A DNA stretch of 52,663 nucleotides from a virus: positions 1 to 52,663 of the IMG/VR virus record IMGVR_UViG_3300033144_002182. One strand, written 5' to 3'. The position numbers and the translations under genes were made by a program. Positions within the stretch are counted from its first letter, which is position 1. Every line of letters begins with the position of its first letter. Shown here piece after piece: positions 1-6,998 of this stretch. The notes below the pieces were generated by a model. That model saw nothing but the letters and a program-made list of their open reading frames with translations, was not told where the DNA came from and made no database searches.

Positions 1-272
1 GAGTAGGTGATAACATTCTTGATTGCCGAATGCACTATGCACGAAATTCCGCTATACTGTTCAACGTCAGTTCCCATTTGTGAGCATGACTGATAAACAC
101 TTACCGCCGCATCGCCGTTTTCATATACCACCCCGTATGTTGTGCATTCGTGTGGTTCGCTGGCGTTCATATCTTCTTTCATTATCCACCTGTTAGAAGA
201 CCAACTATCTTCCCAGTCGATTCTAACCAGTTGTCCTATTTCTAATTTCCAGCGTTGTTTACTCATCGTCAT
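1..272 (-). CDS. Hypothetical early protein, cut by the window edge
   Basis: Leftward reading frame starting at ATG 272, which overlaps the TGA of the upstream gene (ATGA), with a second in-frame ATG at 266. It stays open to base 1 (about 90 codons). If the window is circular it continues from base 52663 for ten more codons (ending A-P-T-T-E) and stops at TAG just before the gene starting at 52628. Visible protein begins MTMSKQRWKLEIGQLVRIDW and is rich in Trp, Ser and acidic residues. No domain recognised. The coupled start supports it being a real gene. Confidence 0.7.
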   Translation of the reverse strand, partial: MTMSKQRWKLEIGQLVRIDWEDSWSSNRWIMKEDMNASEPHECTTYGVVYENGDAAVSVYQSCSQMGTDVEQYSGISCIVHSAIKNVITY

Positions 273-583
273 TGGGTTTTCAGTGTGAATGCGTCTCGCC
301 TGTTGTCAATGGCCGCGTATCCAAGCCGGATCATTTGACTGTAATTATCTTCGTGCGTGTTGACCATTCCTTCGATCTTATTATGGCCGCAGCAGCTTCC
401 GTATGTGGTTATTCCCTGTGCCCATAAGTAGTTTATTTCAGGCAGGATGCAGCGATCTATACAGATCATTCCTGAAAGACCAACAAGCATTCGCCGCTCT
501 TTGTACCCGCTCATGTGGGTCGGAATATCCACAGTCACCTGATTATCGTAACTGCCCATTTCTACATTCGCGCAATCACACAT
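269..583 (-). CDS. Small cysteine-rich phage protein (hypothetical)
   Basis: 104 residues. The middle carries a Cys/His cluster: I-C-I-D-R-C-I followed by GITTYGSCCGHNK (about residues 58-70). This looks like a small family seen in phage accessory regions and could bind a metal, though that is inferred only from the Cys/His spacing. Start ATG 583 has an upstream GAGGGG. The stop overlaps the next gene's start (ATGA), so the two are probably translationally coupled. No catalytic role can be named. Confidence 0.75.
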   Translation of the reverse strand: MCDCANVEMGSYDNQVTVDIPTHMSGYKERRMLVGLSGMICIDRCILPEINYLWAQGITTYGSCCGHNKIEGMVNTHEDNYSQMIRLGYAAIDNRRDAFTLKTQ

Positions 584-591
584 CGTCCCCT

Positions 592-831
592 CTATCCCGT
601 TTTGTTTGCTTCTAGGAAGGCGGCTATGTCTTTTTCTCTTTCCTCCTGCTCTCCCGCAGCCATTGCAACTCCAATAATGACTTCGTAGAAGCCCAAAAGA
701 ATCCCCGGCATGGCTTCCTCTACTAATTGGATACAGAAGTCGCGAACAATAGGCCCGTTTGCGTTGCCCATGCTCGGCGTAACGGTGCCTTCTTGCTTCA
801 TCTTCTCAATCAGCCTGTCTACTTTATTCAT
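592..831 (-). CDS. Hypothetical small protein
   Basis: 79 residues from ATG 831 (MNKVDRLIEKMKQEG); an in-frame GTG at 837 is an alternative start. The ATG lies inside the end of the upstream gene (overlap 8 nt) and follows GTGACA, a variant of the ACGACA start context found at many early genes here. The N-terminus is a charged helix and the middle is hydrophobic (GILLGFYEVIIGVAMAAG), possibly a buried or membrane-touching helix. The end is very acidic. No family recognised. Confidence 0.65.
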   Translation of the reverse strand: MNKVDRLIEKMKQEGTVTPSMGNANGPIVRDFCIQLVEEAMPGILLGFYEVIIGVAMAAGEQEEREKDIAAFLEANKTG

Positions 832-1063
832 TGTCACTGAGGTATTCGTCGACCGTTTCCTGCCAGTAGTCGAGCCCGTGATCTTCTCCCTGATTGATTG
901 GCCGGAACCATTTTATGAACGTCTCGATTGTCTCTCGCTGGACATACGGTGCTGTATCGTCGAGCTTCTTAATGAATGTCCGGTAGTGTAAGTACCCCAG
1001 ACAATACCCGGCGAAAAGACCGATCGTACAGCTTACCAGAGCCACTATAATTGGGCTGACCAT
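824..1063 (-). CDS. Small single-pass membrane protein (hypothetical)
   Basis: 79 residues. The first ~27 residues (MVSPIIVALVSCTIGLFAGY...) form one clear transmembrane segment, followed by a charged cytoplasmic-type tail ending YLSDNE. The start ATG comes directly after the TAA of the upstream gene, and the stop overlaps the downstream gene, so it lies in a tight leftward operon. Its function is unknown. Confidence 0.7.
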   Translation of the reverse strand: MVSPIIVALVSCTIGLFAGYCLGYLHYRTFIKKLDDTAPYVQRETIETFIKWFRPINQGEDHGLDYWQETVDEYLSDNE

Positions 1064-1624
1064 TTACAATTCCCCCCTTTCGTCCATTGCTTCTTTGAAT
1101 AATTTCATGGCGTGTTCCGCCTTCGAGAAGGCTTCGTTTTGGCTGTCCAGTACGTTAGCCAGAGAAAGGATCTCGTCCGCCAGCCGCCTTAGTTGTGCCG
1201 CTACCGAGTGGTCGAGCGGGTCGCGCGGGTCGCGCTCCACGGGCAGATCAGGAACATGGACAACCTCGCCCACCGCTAGGGCATTGCCCAGTGATACAAC
1301 ATCAATCGTCCCGCCGAGCCCGTCCTGTATTGTTTCGGGCTTTTCCTCGAACCCTTTTGGCTTCTTGTCGAATCTTCCGTTTTTGAGCCACGTCTTGAAT
1401 CCGTCGTCGACATTCAGCGTGTCGTTTTCATAGTCGATAACTCCGCGCTGGATTGCCCCGTAGATCGTGCCCTCTCCTATCAAGAATCTTTCTGCCGCTG
1501 CCGGTACGTCCATTGCGCCGTAGGAATACTGGCTGAGTCGGTGCATCTGTCTCGCGGCCTTCCACTGGGGCGAGTAGGGCTTCATGTGAGCCCACGGCTC
1601 ACGCCCCTTCGTTGGGCTTTGCAT
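1064..1624 (-). CDS. Hypothetical protein with possible winged-helix segment
   Basis: 186 residues. Residues about 38-80 (VPAAAERFLIGEGTIYGAIQ...) have the alternating helix pattern of an excisionase/MerR-like winged helix: an 'AAxxFxIGExTIYxAIxRG' stretch, then a short strand and a final helix. The C-terminal half (about 120-186) is mostly helical, with DEILSLANVLDSQNEAF resembling a coiled coil. The start follows GAGGTG and lies 2 nt after the previous stop. DNA binding is plausible but not certain, and no symbol is justified. Confidence 0.6.
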   Translation of the reverse strand: MQSPTKGREPWAHMKPYSPQWKAARQMHRLSQYSYGAMDVPAAAERFLIGEGTIYGAIQRGVIDYENDTLNVDDGFKTWLKNGRFDKKPKGFEEKPETIQDGLGGTIDVVSLGNALAVGEVVHVPDLPVERDPRDPLDHSVAAQLRRLADEILSLANVLDSQNEAFSKAEHAMKLFKEAMDERGEL

Positions 1625-1626
1625 GA

Positions 1627-1878
1627 TTACACCTCAATGCTTCCGGTGTACTCAAAATCAATGCTTTGATCCGTGCTATCGTTGGGGGTGGTTGTAGCCC
1701 GGAGGACGTATACCTCTTTCACCGTCCCGCCCAAGTACCGCTCTGCCGCTGGCTTGAAGGATTTCGCTAGTTGTTTCAGGTAGGCGGTGTCATATTCGTC
1801 GTCGAACGTGACCCGGATTGTGCCGGTTAGGAGTTTGTTGGTTTTCTGCCCGAAAAAGTCCAGTGCTGATCGTGCCAT
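1627..1878 (-). CDS. Hypothetical small protein
   Basis: 83 residues, mixed alpha/beta, ending in FEYTGSIEV. The start ATG 1878 is preceded by AAGAGGCAACGACA, which has both a Shine-Dalgarno-like AGAGG and the recurrent ACGACA context. It is first in a leftward run behind a possible promoter (TTAGATT at 1918-1923 on the minus strand). No family recognised. Confidence 0.65.
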   Translation of the reverse strand: MARSALDFFGQKTNKLLTGTIRVTFDDEYDTAYLKQLAKSFKPAAERYLGGTVKEVYVLRATTTPNDSTDQSIDFEYTGSIEV

Positions 1879-1917
1879 TGTCGTTGCCTCTTTTGTTCAT
1901 TGTCGTAGTTGAAACTT

Positions 1918-1952
1918 AATCTAAGAAGTTGGTTTTGTCAAATTACTTGCTT
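1918..1952 (-). promoter_or_regulatory. Possible diverged promoter/operator
   Basis: The minus strand shows TTGACA (1936-1941) and TAGATT (1918-1923), the same two boxes as the promoters near 7.45 and 10.0 kb, but only 12 bp apart instead of 17. The palindrome TGTCAA-N5-TTGACA is also degenerate (right arm TTGCTT). It may be a decayed or activator-dependent version. A leader of about 20 nt leads to ACGACAATG. Confidence 0.35.
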
Positions 1953-2372
1953 CCGCCATGCTTCGATTTCTAGGCCCTCGCGGTCTTTCTGGCAATAGGC
2001 GTTGATACAGGCTATTGCCTCCATCGAGCCGTAACAGACCGTGGCGTAATAGCCGCACTTCCGCAGCCGTTCTAGCCACTGTTTCTGTGCTGCCGTTGAC
2101 CGCCCCCGCTGTTGTTTTAGGGCCGTGTTTCTCGGCCTCTTCATTTCGATAGCCAGCCCGTGATACCACACGCACCTTGCAAGCTCCACCGGGGCCAAGA
2201 CGAAGAAGTCTGGTACGCCGGCTTTTAGCCCCTCGTCTTTCATGTACTTGCCTTGTCTCGGTGTGCGCTTGAAGGCGTTAGGCACGGCGAAAAAGTTTTC
2301 CAGTTCAGGAAATCTCCACTCGTTCGCCGCGCACCAAATCTTCACCGCAACCTGTGCGGAATGTTCGCTCAT
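1938..2372 (-). CDS. VRR-NUC domain nuclease
   Basis: 144 residues from ATG 2372, which overlaps the upstream TGA (ATGA). An upstream in-frame extension lies inside that gene and is unlikely to be used. The VRR-NUC (PD-(D/E)XK superfamily) signature is visible: AGVPDFFVLAP (about 51-61, catalytic Asp in VPD), LAIEMKRP (about 73-80, E-x-K) and QKQWLERLRKCG (about 96-107). Phage VRR-NUC proteins are small nucleases that usually accompany replication or recombination genes. Here it sits in the same leftward operon as the Gp157 protein and helicase. Substrate is not predictable from sequence. Confidence 0.88.
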   Translation of the reverse strand: MSEHSAQVAVKIWCAANEWRFPELENFFAVPNAFKRTPRQGKYMKDEGLKAGVPDFFVLAPVELARCVWYHGLAIEMKRPRNTALKQQRGRSTAAQKQWLERLRKCGYYATVCYGSMEAIACINAYCQKDREGLEIEAWRKQVI

Positions 2373-2767
2373 GCTTGGGCCTCCGGTTTTTCGGGGTTCC
2401 CGCCGGTCGTGTCTGCTAGGGCGGCGTCTAATAAGTGCTGCGCCGTTTCCGACACGGGTGGTAATTCGCGTTTCAGCCACGCCTTAATATCCAGCAAAAC
2501 GCTCCGTAGAATCTGGTCTTTCAGCGTCTCATCGTAAGGAAGAAAGGCTATACTGAGCGTGAGCATTTTGCGGAAATCATATAGCCGCTCATAAAACTGC
2601 TTGTGGCCCGCCATGTTTTGCGGCGGCGGGTTTAGCTCTTGTGTTAGGATTCTGGCAAGCACCGCCTGAATAAACGGGAGCATCCCCTCCGTAAGGGCCT
2701 CTGTCATAACCTCGGTGGTTAGCCCTAGCCCCACGGCTTCTTCTAAATAATGGCTATCTACTAGCAT
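2369..2767 (-). CDS. Hypothetical protein
   Basis: 132 residues if started at ATG 2767, one base after the TGA of the upstream gene. A TTG start 42 nt further upstream would overlap that gene and is less likely. Mostly helical, with hydrophobic stretches such as MLPFIQAVLARILTQ and an Asp/Pro-rich end (TTGGNPEKPEAQA). No conserved motif recognised. Its place between the nuclease and Gp157 suggests an accessory replication or recombination role, by context only. Confidence 0.6.
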   Translation of the reverse strand: MLVDSHYLEEAVGLGLTTEVMTEALTEGMLPFIQAVLARILTQELNPPPQNMAGHKQFYERLYDFRKMLTLSIAFLPYDETLKDQILRSVLLDIKAWLKRELPPVSETAQHLLDAALADTTGGNPEKPEAQA

Positions 2768-2768
2768 A

Positions 2769-3278
2769 TCAATATACCCGTATATGCCCGTGCCTCGAAA
2801 TCCCGGCAATCTTTTGTGCCGCTCTCCGGGTACTGGCGTTGTCTGATTTGAGGGCGTCCGTTATCGCCTTCTTGTCTGCCGAGAATGCGATCTTCTTGAC
2901 CCGGAACCGCGATGGCAATTCCTCTTCCTTCACGTCAACGTGGACGCGCTCAGAGAATTGGAGCTTCACTTTCCCAAGAGGCGTTTCGATCTCCTGCACC
3001 TCTCGGAGCGACAGATGCTCGACCAGCCTAGCCTCCATTCTGGCTACGGCGTTTGTTGCTGCCCGAGCCTTTGCCGTCAGCCGGTCGGCCTCCTTCTTCG
3101 TGGCCTCGGCCTTTGCTTTCAGATTGGCCCGAACCATGATATAGCCCTTCATCTTCGATTCTTCGGCCACCATGAATTCGTCCAGCTTCTTTTCCGTTTC
3201 CTCGTCCAGTTCCCCTTCGGAATCCAAGAGGGCGTTTTGAAGCCCAAGCCATTCTTCTCCTAGTTCGTAAATGTTCAT
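2769..3278 (-). CDS. Siphovirus Gp157-family protein
   Basis: 169 residues matching the layout of the Siphovirus Gp157 family: N-terminal MNIYELGEEWLGLQNAL, acidic ELDEETEKKLDE, a long coiled-coil helix rich in Lys/Ala (about 45-85), then the beta segment with LPSRF and the terminal 'K..ITDALKS' helix. The family is widespread in siphophages next to recombination genes. A link to phage resistance has been reported for a Streptococcus thermophilus member, but the biochemical role is unclear. The start overlaps the stop of a 50-residue gene upstream (ATGA). Confidence 0.85.
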   Translation of the reverse strand: MNIYELGEEWLGLQNALLDSEGELDEETEKKLDEFMVAEESKMKGYIMVRANLKAKAEATKKEADRLTAKARAATNAVARMEARLVEHLSLREVQEIETPLGKVKLQFSERVHVDVKEEELPSRFRVKKIAFSADKKAITDALKSDNASTRRAAQKIAGISRHGHIRVY

Positions 3279-3427
3279 TTCCTCGCCTCCATGCGTTTGA
3301 TATAAAAGTAACGGGCGAACCGCTCTGACCCGTGAGGGTAGCTCGATCCGCCCGTTGACGACAATGGAACACTCTTATCAGAGGTGCCATTTTTAAGATA
3401 GTCGGTATTCCTGATTGTAGCAATCAC
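3275..3427 (-). CDS. Hypothetical 50-residue protein
   Basis: Short frame fitting exactly between the helicase and the Gp157 gene. GTG 3427 overlaps the helicase TGA (GTGA), and its TGA overlaps the Gp157 ATG (ATGA). The product contains NTDYLKNGTSDKSVPL and ends RFARYFYIKRMEARK, with basic and aromatic residues at the C-terminus. The double stop/start overlap is strong evidence for a translated gene, although it is short and lacks a recognised domain. Confidence 0.6.
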   Translation of the reverse strand: MIATIRNTDYLKNGTSDKSVPLSSTGGSSYPHGSERFARYFYIKRMEARK

Positions 3428-4815
3428 AATCCGCCTCTCGCTTCCGTGAAGTCTGCCGGTGTGCCGTAGGGCTCCGCTAATTTTGATAGCGTCGCGAACG
3501 TGCCGTGCCGCTTGTCGAACGACATATCAACCGTCCCCAGTGGGCCATTCCGCTGCTTAGAAAGAATAAACTCACAGACGCCTTCCAGAGAGTTCCCCGT
3601 TTCGTCGTACTTCATCCCGTAGTATTCAGGCCGGTAAAGGAACGCAACCAGATCCGCGTCCTGCTCGATACTTCCCGAGTCTCTGAGGTCAGAAAGGATC
3701 GGCCTTTTTTCGCCCCTCTTCTCAACTTCTCTCGACAACTGCGAAAGAGCCATGACTGGAATTTCCAGTTCTCTCGCCAGTGCTTTCAGGCTTCGGCTTA
3801 TGCTTGACACCTCCTGTTCGCGGTTGCTGTTCCTGTTCGATTCGCCCCGGATCAGTTGGAGATAGTCCACCACAACAAACGCCAAATCTTGTTCTGAATG
3901 CAGCCGCCGAACGCGGCTTCTCAGTTCCATCACGTTCATGGCCGGGTTGTCGTCGATAAAGATTGGAAGCTCTGATAGTTGGCCTTGCGCTCGAGCTATC
4001 CGAACCCATTCCTCCTGAGACATCCTTCCCGTCCGGGCCTTCTGAGAGTCGACTTTTGCCGCCGAGCAGATGAGTCTCAGGCTGATTTGCTGGACAGACA
4101 TTTCTAGTGAATAGAACCCTACCGCTTTACCAGACATTGATGCAGAGACGGCGCACCGGGCGGCGAATGCTGACTTGCCCATCGACGGACGTGCCGCCAG
4201 AATAATCAAATCACCGTTTTGCCAACCCGTCGTCATTTCGTCAATCTTGGATATGTGGGTCGGAATCCCCGTGACTCCACCTTCCGTATTGTGGATCTTT
4301 TCGAGCCATGCAGACAAGGCTTGCATCGCGCCAGATAGCGGCTTCGCTTTCCCCCGGCGTATACCAGAACCAATATCGTACAGGCGTTGCTCTGCCTTGT
4401 CCAGAATATCGAACGCGTCTGCCGCACCATCGAGGGCTTCCGAACGAACGGAGGTTGTCATTTCGACCACTTCTCTCAGAATCGCTTTCTCTTTGATGAT
4501 CGCGACGTATGCGCGGGTGTTCCCCGCTGTCGAGGTTCCCCGAATGGTTTCGGTCACTTCTGCCAAATAGCTTGCACCGCCAGCCTGTTTTAGGGTGCCC
4601 CGCTTCGAGAGTTTCTCCGAGACGGTTATCATATCCACCGGCTGACCGTCTGCTGTCAGTTCGAGTATTGATTGGTAGATCATGGCGTGGCGCGAATCGA
4701 ACAGGTCGTCCGGTCTTATCGTGTCCATTGCTGCCCAGATCGTTTCGCTTGAAATAAGCATAGATCCCAATACTGCTTTTTCGATCTGCTGGACGTGAGG
4801 GAGTGTTGTTTCCAT
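3424..4815 (-). CDS. dnaB: Replicative DNA helicase, DnaB type
   Basis: 463 residues, normal length for the family. The N-terminal DnaB-N domain (about 5-105) starts with IEKAVLGSMLIS. The RecA-like C-terminal domain (about 175-440) has Walker A ARPSMGKS (208-215), Walker B VVVDYLQLI (314-322), the sensor-like ALSQLSREVE (356-365) and the SDLRDSGSIEQDAD motif (375-388) typical of DnaB. It would unwind DNA 5'-3' as a ring at the phage fork. No phage primase or polymerase was recognised, so it probably works with host enzymes. Start ATG 4815 follows ACGACAC. A candidate origin with DnaA boxes lies directly upstream. Confidence 0.96.
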   Translation of the reverse strand: METTLPHVQQIEKAVLGSMLISSETIWAAMDTIRPDDLFDSRHAMIYQSILELTADGQPVDMITVSEKLSKRGTLKQAGGASYLAEVTETIRGTSTAGNTRAYVAIIKEKAILREVVEMTTSVRSEALDGAADAFDILDKAEQRLYDIGSGIRRGKAKPLSGAMQALSAWLEKIHNTEGGVTGIPTHISKIDEMTTGWQNGDLIILAARPSMGKSAFAARCAVSASMSGKAVGFYSLEMSVQQISLRLICSAAKVDSQKARTGRMSQEEWVRIARAQGQLSELPIFIDDNPAMNVMELRSRVRRLHSEQDLAFVVVDYLQLIRGESNRNSNREQEVSSISRSLKALARELEIPVMALSQLSREVEKRGEKRPILSDLRDSGSIEQDADLVAFLYRPEYYGMKYDETGNSLEGVCEFILSKQRNGPLGTVDMSFDKRHGTFATLSKLAEPYGTPADFTEARGGL

Positions 4816-4828
4816 GTGTCGTCATTTT

Positions 4829-5001
4829 GTTGGGCTTTTAGCCCCTTCCTCAACGGTGTTTTTATTTATTAAAAAGGTAAAGGAATAAGCGTTGTAGTAG
4901 TAGGTTTGTGGATAAATCCCTGTTTTCGGGCTAACCCCATGTAGGGGATCTTATTACCTATGGTACGGAACGGTGGATAAGTTGTTAATTAGTGTGGATA
5001 A
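4829..5001. other. Candidate replication origin (DnaA boxes, AT-rich stretch, hairpins)
   Basis: This non-coding block between the helicase and the next upstream gene holds two perfect DnaA-box sequences in the same direction (TGTGGATAA at 4907-4915 and 4993-5001) and one with a single mismatch (GGTGGATAA at 4972-4980). It also holds an AT-rich run (about 4858-4880) and two small inverted repeats (GGGC-ttttA-GCCC near 4830-4843, and CCCC-atgta-GGGG at 4935-4947). DnaA boxes plus an AT-rich segment beside dnaB form a classical origin layout. Actual use is inference. Confidence 0.55.
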
Positions 5002-5003
5002 GT

Positions 5004-5333
5004 TCACCTCCAGCCTTCCGCCATTTCGTCGGCTTCGTAACAGGTTTTTCTAAACCTTTCAACCTGTTCTGGTGATAGAACGAACCACTCCCGCCCAACG
5101 TGGTGCGCTCTGTAAAGACCGTGTAACATTTTTTCTACGCCCACGGGACGGCTTACGGTTACATCACAAACTAGGGTGACATCGCCGGGGCAGTGTGTTT
5201 TTATGTCACGCGCCCTCCTGTCAGGATTGCGGGAGATACCAACCTTATGAGCGATTACGCCACCGAACTCCATGACGATTAGGTAAACCCGAAAAGGCGC
5301 AACCTCTGGGCGAACACGTTTGATTTTTGTCAC
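5004..5333 (-). CDS. GIY-YIG-like nuclease (T5orf172/MUG113 type)
   Basis: 109 residues. It shows VYLIV (16-20), then HKVGISRNPDRRARDI (29-44) with the conserved K-x-G...R-R pattern, and VEKMLHGLYRA (66-76) with the catalytic-type Glu. This matches the T5orf172/MUG113 branch of the GIY-YIG superfamily. Start GTG overlaps the upstream TGA (GTGA), so translation is coupled. Phage members may cut DNA, but no target can be stated. It lies on the upstream side of the candidate origin. Confidence 0.8.
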   Translation of the reverse strand: MTKIKRVRPEVAPFRVYLIVMEFGGVIAHKVGISRNPDRRARDIKTHCPGDVTLVCDVTVSRPVGVEKMLHGLYRAHHVGREWFVLSPEQVERFRKTCYEADEMAEGWR

Positions 5334-5626
5334 GGGTCTATTACGTCAATTCGGATCAAAGACGCCGCTGGATAGGCCATGCTCTCGAACAAAAAGAACC
5401 CTCCTTCGTGCGCAGCTTCGAGCATTTTCAAATAGGCGAACCCTGTCATGGCACCCAGATTGATCGTGATTAGATCGGGCACGATAACGGTCGGCTGACC
5501 GATCCCCTGTCGCTGCCAGCCCACGTCGCGGAATATGGCGTGATATACCCTCACATTCGGCGTCTCGGGATCCGGGGATTCGTACACATCCCCATCGAGT
5601 AAGGGGCTGTCTATTGCGTTTTTCAT
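5330..5626 (-). CDS. Hypothetical protein
   Basis: 98 residues with an acidic N-terminus (LLDGDVYESPDPETPNVR), a central hydrophobic core (TVIVPDLITINLGAMTGFAYL) and a terminal strand LIRIDVIDP. Start ATG overlaps the stop of the gene before it, and its own stop overlaps the next start, so it belongs to a chain of coupled early genes. No family recognised. Confidence 0.65.
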   Translation of the reverse strand: MKNAIDSPLLDGDVYESPDPETPNVRVYHAIFRDVGWQRQGIGQPTVIVPDLITINLGAMTGFAYLKMLEAAHEGGFFLFESMAYPAASLIRIDVIDP

Positions 5627-5865
5627 TCGTCCACGTGTTTGAGGACTAGCCGGTATTCGGCTGTCCGGGTTTCCAGTTCCGTTATCGGAAAGTCTCCGAG
5701 TATGGAACGCCCTGCCAGATAGCCGCGAAGCGCAGCGTGGGCAAGGTGAATAATTTTCTGCTCGTCCTCCATTGTCTCAGCATCGTAATTCACCGGGACG
5801 TAGCCCGATGCCGTCGCGTGAGGGAATCCCTCGGGACTGACGTATGCAACTACCAATCGTCTCAT
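5623..5865 (-). CDS. Hypothetical protein
   Basis: 80 residues, alpha/beta pattern with a central helix (DEQKIIHLAHAALRGYL) and a terminal strand EYRLVLKHVDE. Overlapping stop/start junctions on both sides place it in the same coupled chain. No conserved catalytic motif seen. Confidence 0.65.
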   Translation of the reverse strand: MRRLVVAYVSPEGFPHATASGYVPVNYDAETMEDEQKIIHLAHAALRGYLAGRSILGDFPITELETRTAEYRLVLKHVDE

Positions 5866-6071
5866 ACCGCCACCTCCTCAAGTTTGCCGACTGACGTGTA
5901 TGTATAATTAACTGGATCGTCCGAAACTTCAGCCGCGACGCGGTCGCAACCCGTCCAGCGCATCCAAAGATTATAGCCGTATCGGTCGGCCTCATCTTCG
6001 GTCGCAAATCGAATTGCGTTGTAAGACGGTTTCACTTGGTTAGGAACGTATACCGCTACTTTATAGCTCAT
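5862..6071 (-). CDS. Small conserved phage protein (hypothetical)
   Basis: 69 residues. The central pattern AIRFATEDEADRYGYNLWMR followed by WTGCDRVAAEVSDDPVNY resembles a small protein common in phage early regions, with the 'RFATxxEAxxYG' and 'SDDPVN' blocks. Its function is not known to me. SD-like GAGGTGGAG lies before the ATG, which overlaps the ArdC-type gene's stop. Confidence 0.75.
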   Translation of the reverse strand: MSYKVAVYVPNQVKPSYNAIRFATEDEADRYGYNLWMRWTGCDRVAAEVSDDPVNYTYTSVGKLEEVAV

Positions 6072-6931
6072 GCCTCCACCTCTTCTTTTTCGGTCATTAA
6101 GAAATCAACCGCCGCCCGCGCTTGGCTTGCGGCCTTGAAGATATACTTCTTGTCGTTTTTGAGTGCGCCCAACCAGCCCTTGACGTATGCGCCGTGATTC
6201 TCGTCCATCGCATCCCCGACGATACCCAGTCTGGCGAGCATCATCGCCGCGCCGATCTCAGCTACCAATTCCTCAAAAGCGTATTTCGCTGTGTCCTTCG
6301 TCGTGATCGTTCGGCCCAGTCTCGGGGCTGTCCAGTGGATCAATTCGTGGCAGAGCGTCCCGGCGTACTCCAAATCGGAATCGAAGCTGGTCGTGGACGG
6401 CAAACTCACTACATCCGTATCGGGCCTGTAACAAGCGCGTCCGGGGTTGAGGGTAAGTGTAAGGTCGTGCCGGGAGCGGAGCGTATCGACTATGCTGGCG
6501 AGTTGTGGCGGCTCCTGAACACCGTTCTGGATGTCGATGTCCGTTTGCTCGATATTGAATACCCGGTAGTAGCGCAAAACCAGATACGTGTCGTCCGAAT
6601 TCTCGACTCCGTTCTTGCGCTCTTTCTCTTTCCAAGCCTCGCTTTTCGTGCTTTGCTTCCAAAACAGGATCATCGTTGACTTGCTGCCTTTCTTAACCGT
6701 GGCTTTCAGCTTCCGGGCCTGATTAAAAGTGAGCCAGTAATTCGATCCGAACTCGTGCTTCTCTCCTGAGAGCCAGCACTGTAAAACATTGATGCCGCTG
6801 TACGGCTTCTTGGTCGTGTAATTGGTCGGTGCCGCAGCCCAACCCTTCTTCCACGGAACGTCTTTGCCCGATTCCAAATGTTCTATCATCTGGTCGGTGA
6901 CGTGCTGATATATGTCGAAGTCTCGTGCCAT
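6068..6931 (-). CDS. ArdC-type antirestriction protein (ssDNA-binding domain plus zincin)
   Basis: 287 residues. Residues about 5-130 match the ArdC N-terminal ssDNA-binding domain (YQHVTDQMIEHLESG, PWKKGW, SGINVLQCWL, YWLTFNQARKL, KGSKSTMILFWK, YYRVFNIEQT). The C-terminal half is a zincin metallopeptidase-like domain with HELIH (195-199) and a downstream EELVAEIGAAM (221-231) giving the third ligand. Related ArdC proteins protect incoming DNA from restriction. The role of the peptidase half is not settled. Start ATG 6931 follows AAAACGACA without a clear SD; four CAGATA repeats lie just upstream. Confidence 0.92.
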   Translation of the reverse strand: MARDFDIYQHVTDQMIEHLESGKDVPWKKGWAAAPTNYTTKKPYSGINVLQCWLSGEKHEFGSNYWLTFNQARKLKATVKKGSKSTMILFWKQSTKSEAWKEKERKNGVENSDDTYLVLRYYRVFNIEQTDIDIQNGVQEPPQLASIVDTLRSRHDLTLTLNPGRACYRPDTDVVSLPSTTSFDSDLEYAGTLCHELIHWTAPRLGRTITTKDTAKYAFEELVAEIGAAMMLARLGIVGDAMDENHGAYVKGWLGALKNDKKYIFKAASQARAAVDFLMTEKEEVEA

Positions 6932-6944
6932 TGTCGTTTTGGTT

Positions 6945-6991
6945 TATCTGTTTTTTATCTGATCTCTATCTGTTTTTTGGCGTTTTATCTG
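6945..6991 (-). repeat. Four direct CAGATA repeats upstream of the ArdC-type gene
   Basis: On the minus strand the 67-bp gap before the ArdC-type gene contains CAGATA four times (plus-strand TATCTG at 6945-6950, 6956-6961, 6967-6972, 6986-6991). The steps are 11, 11 and 19 bp and the repeats sit between A-runs. Three copies are on one helical face. This could be a protein-binding array or an mRNA-leader element. No -10/-35 pair is obvious within it. Confidence 0.6.
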
Positions 6992-6998
6992 TTTTTTT

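Noticed and set aside
1793-1899. 36-codon frame starting at ATG 1899 (MNKRGNDNGTIS...)
   Set aside because: It overlaps the gene starting at 1878 out of frame and has low-complexity polar content. The ATG is more likely part of a duplicated ACGACAATG leader element.
3028-3423. 131-codon leftward frame overlapping the Gp157 gene
   Set aside because: Mostly antiphase reading of the Gp157 gene; the 50-codon frame at 3275-3427 explains the gap better.
4829-4843. GGGC-ttttA-GCCC hairpin as a terminator
   Set aside because: Stem of only 4 bp and no T-run directly after it; kept only as part of the candidate origin.
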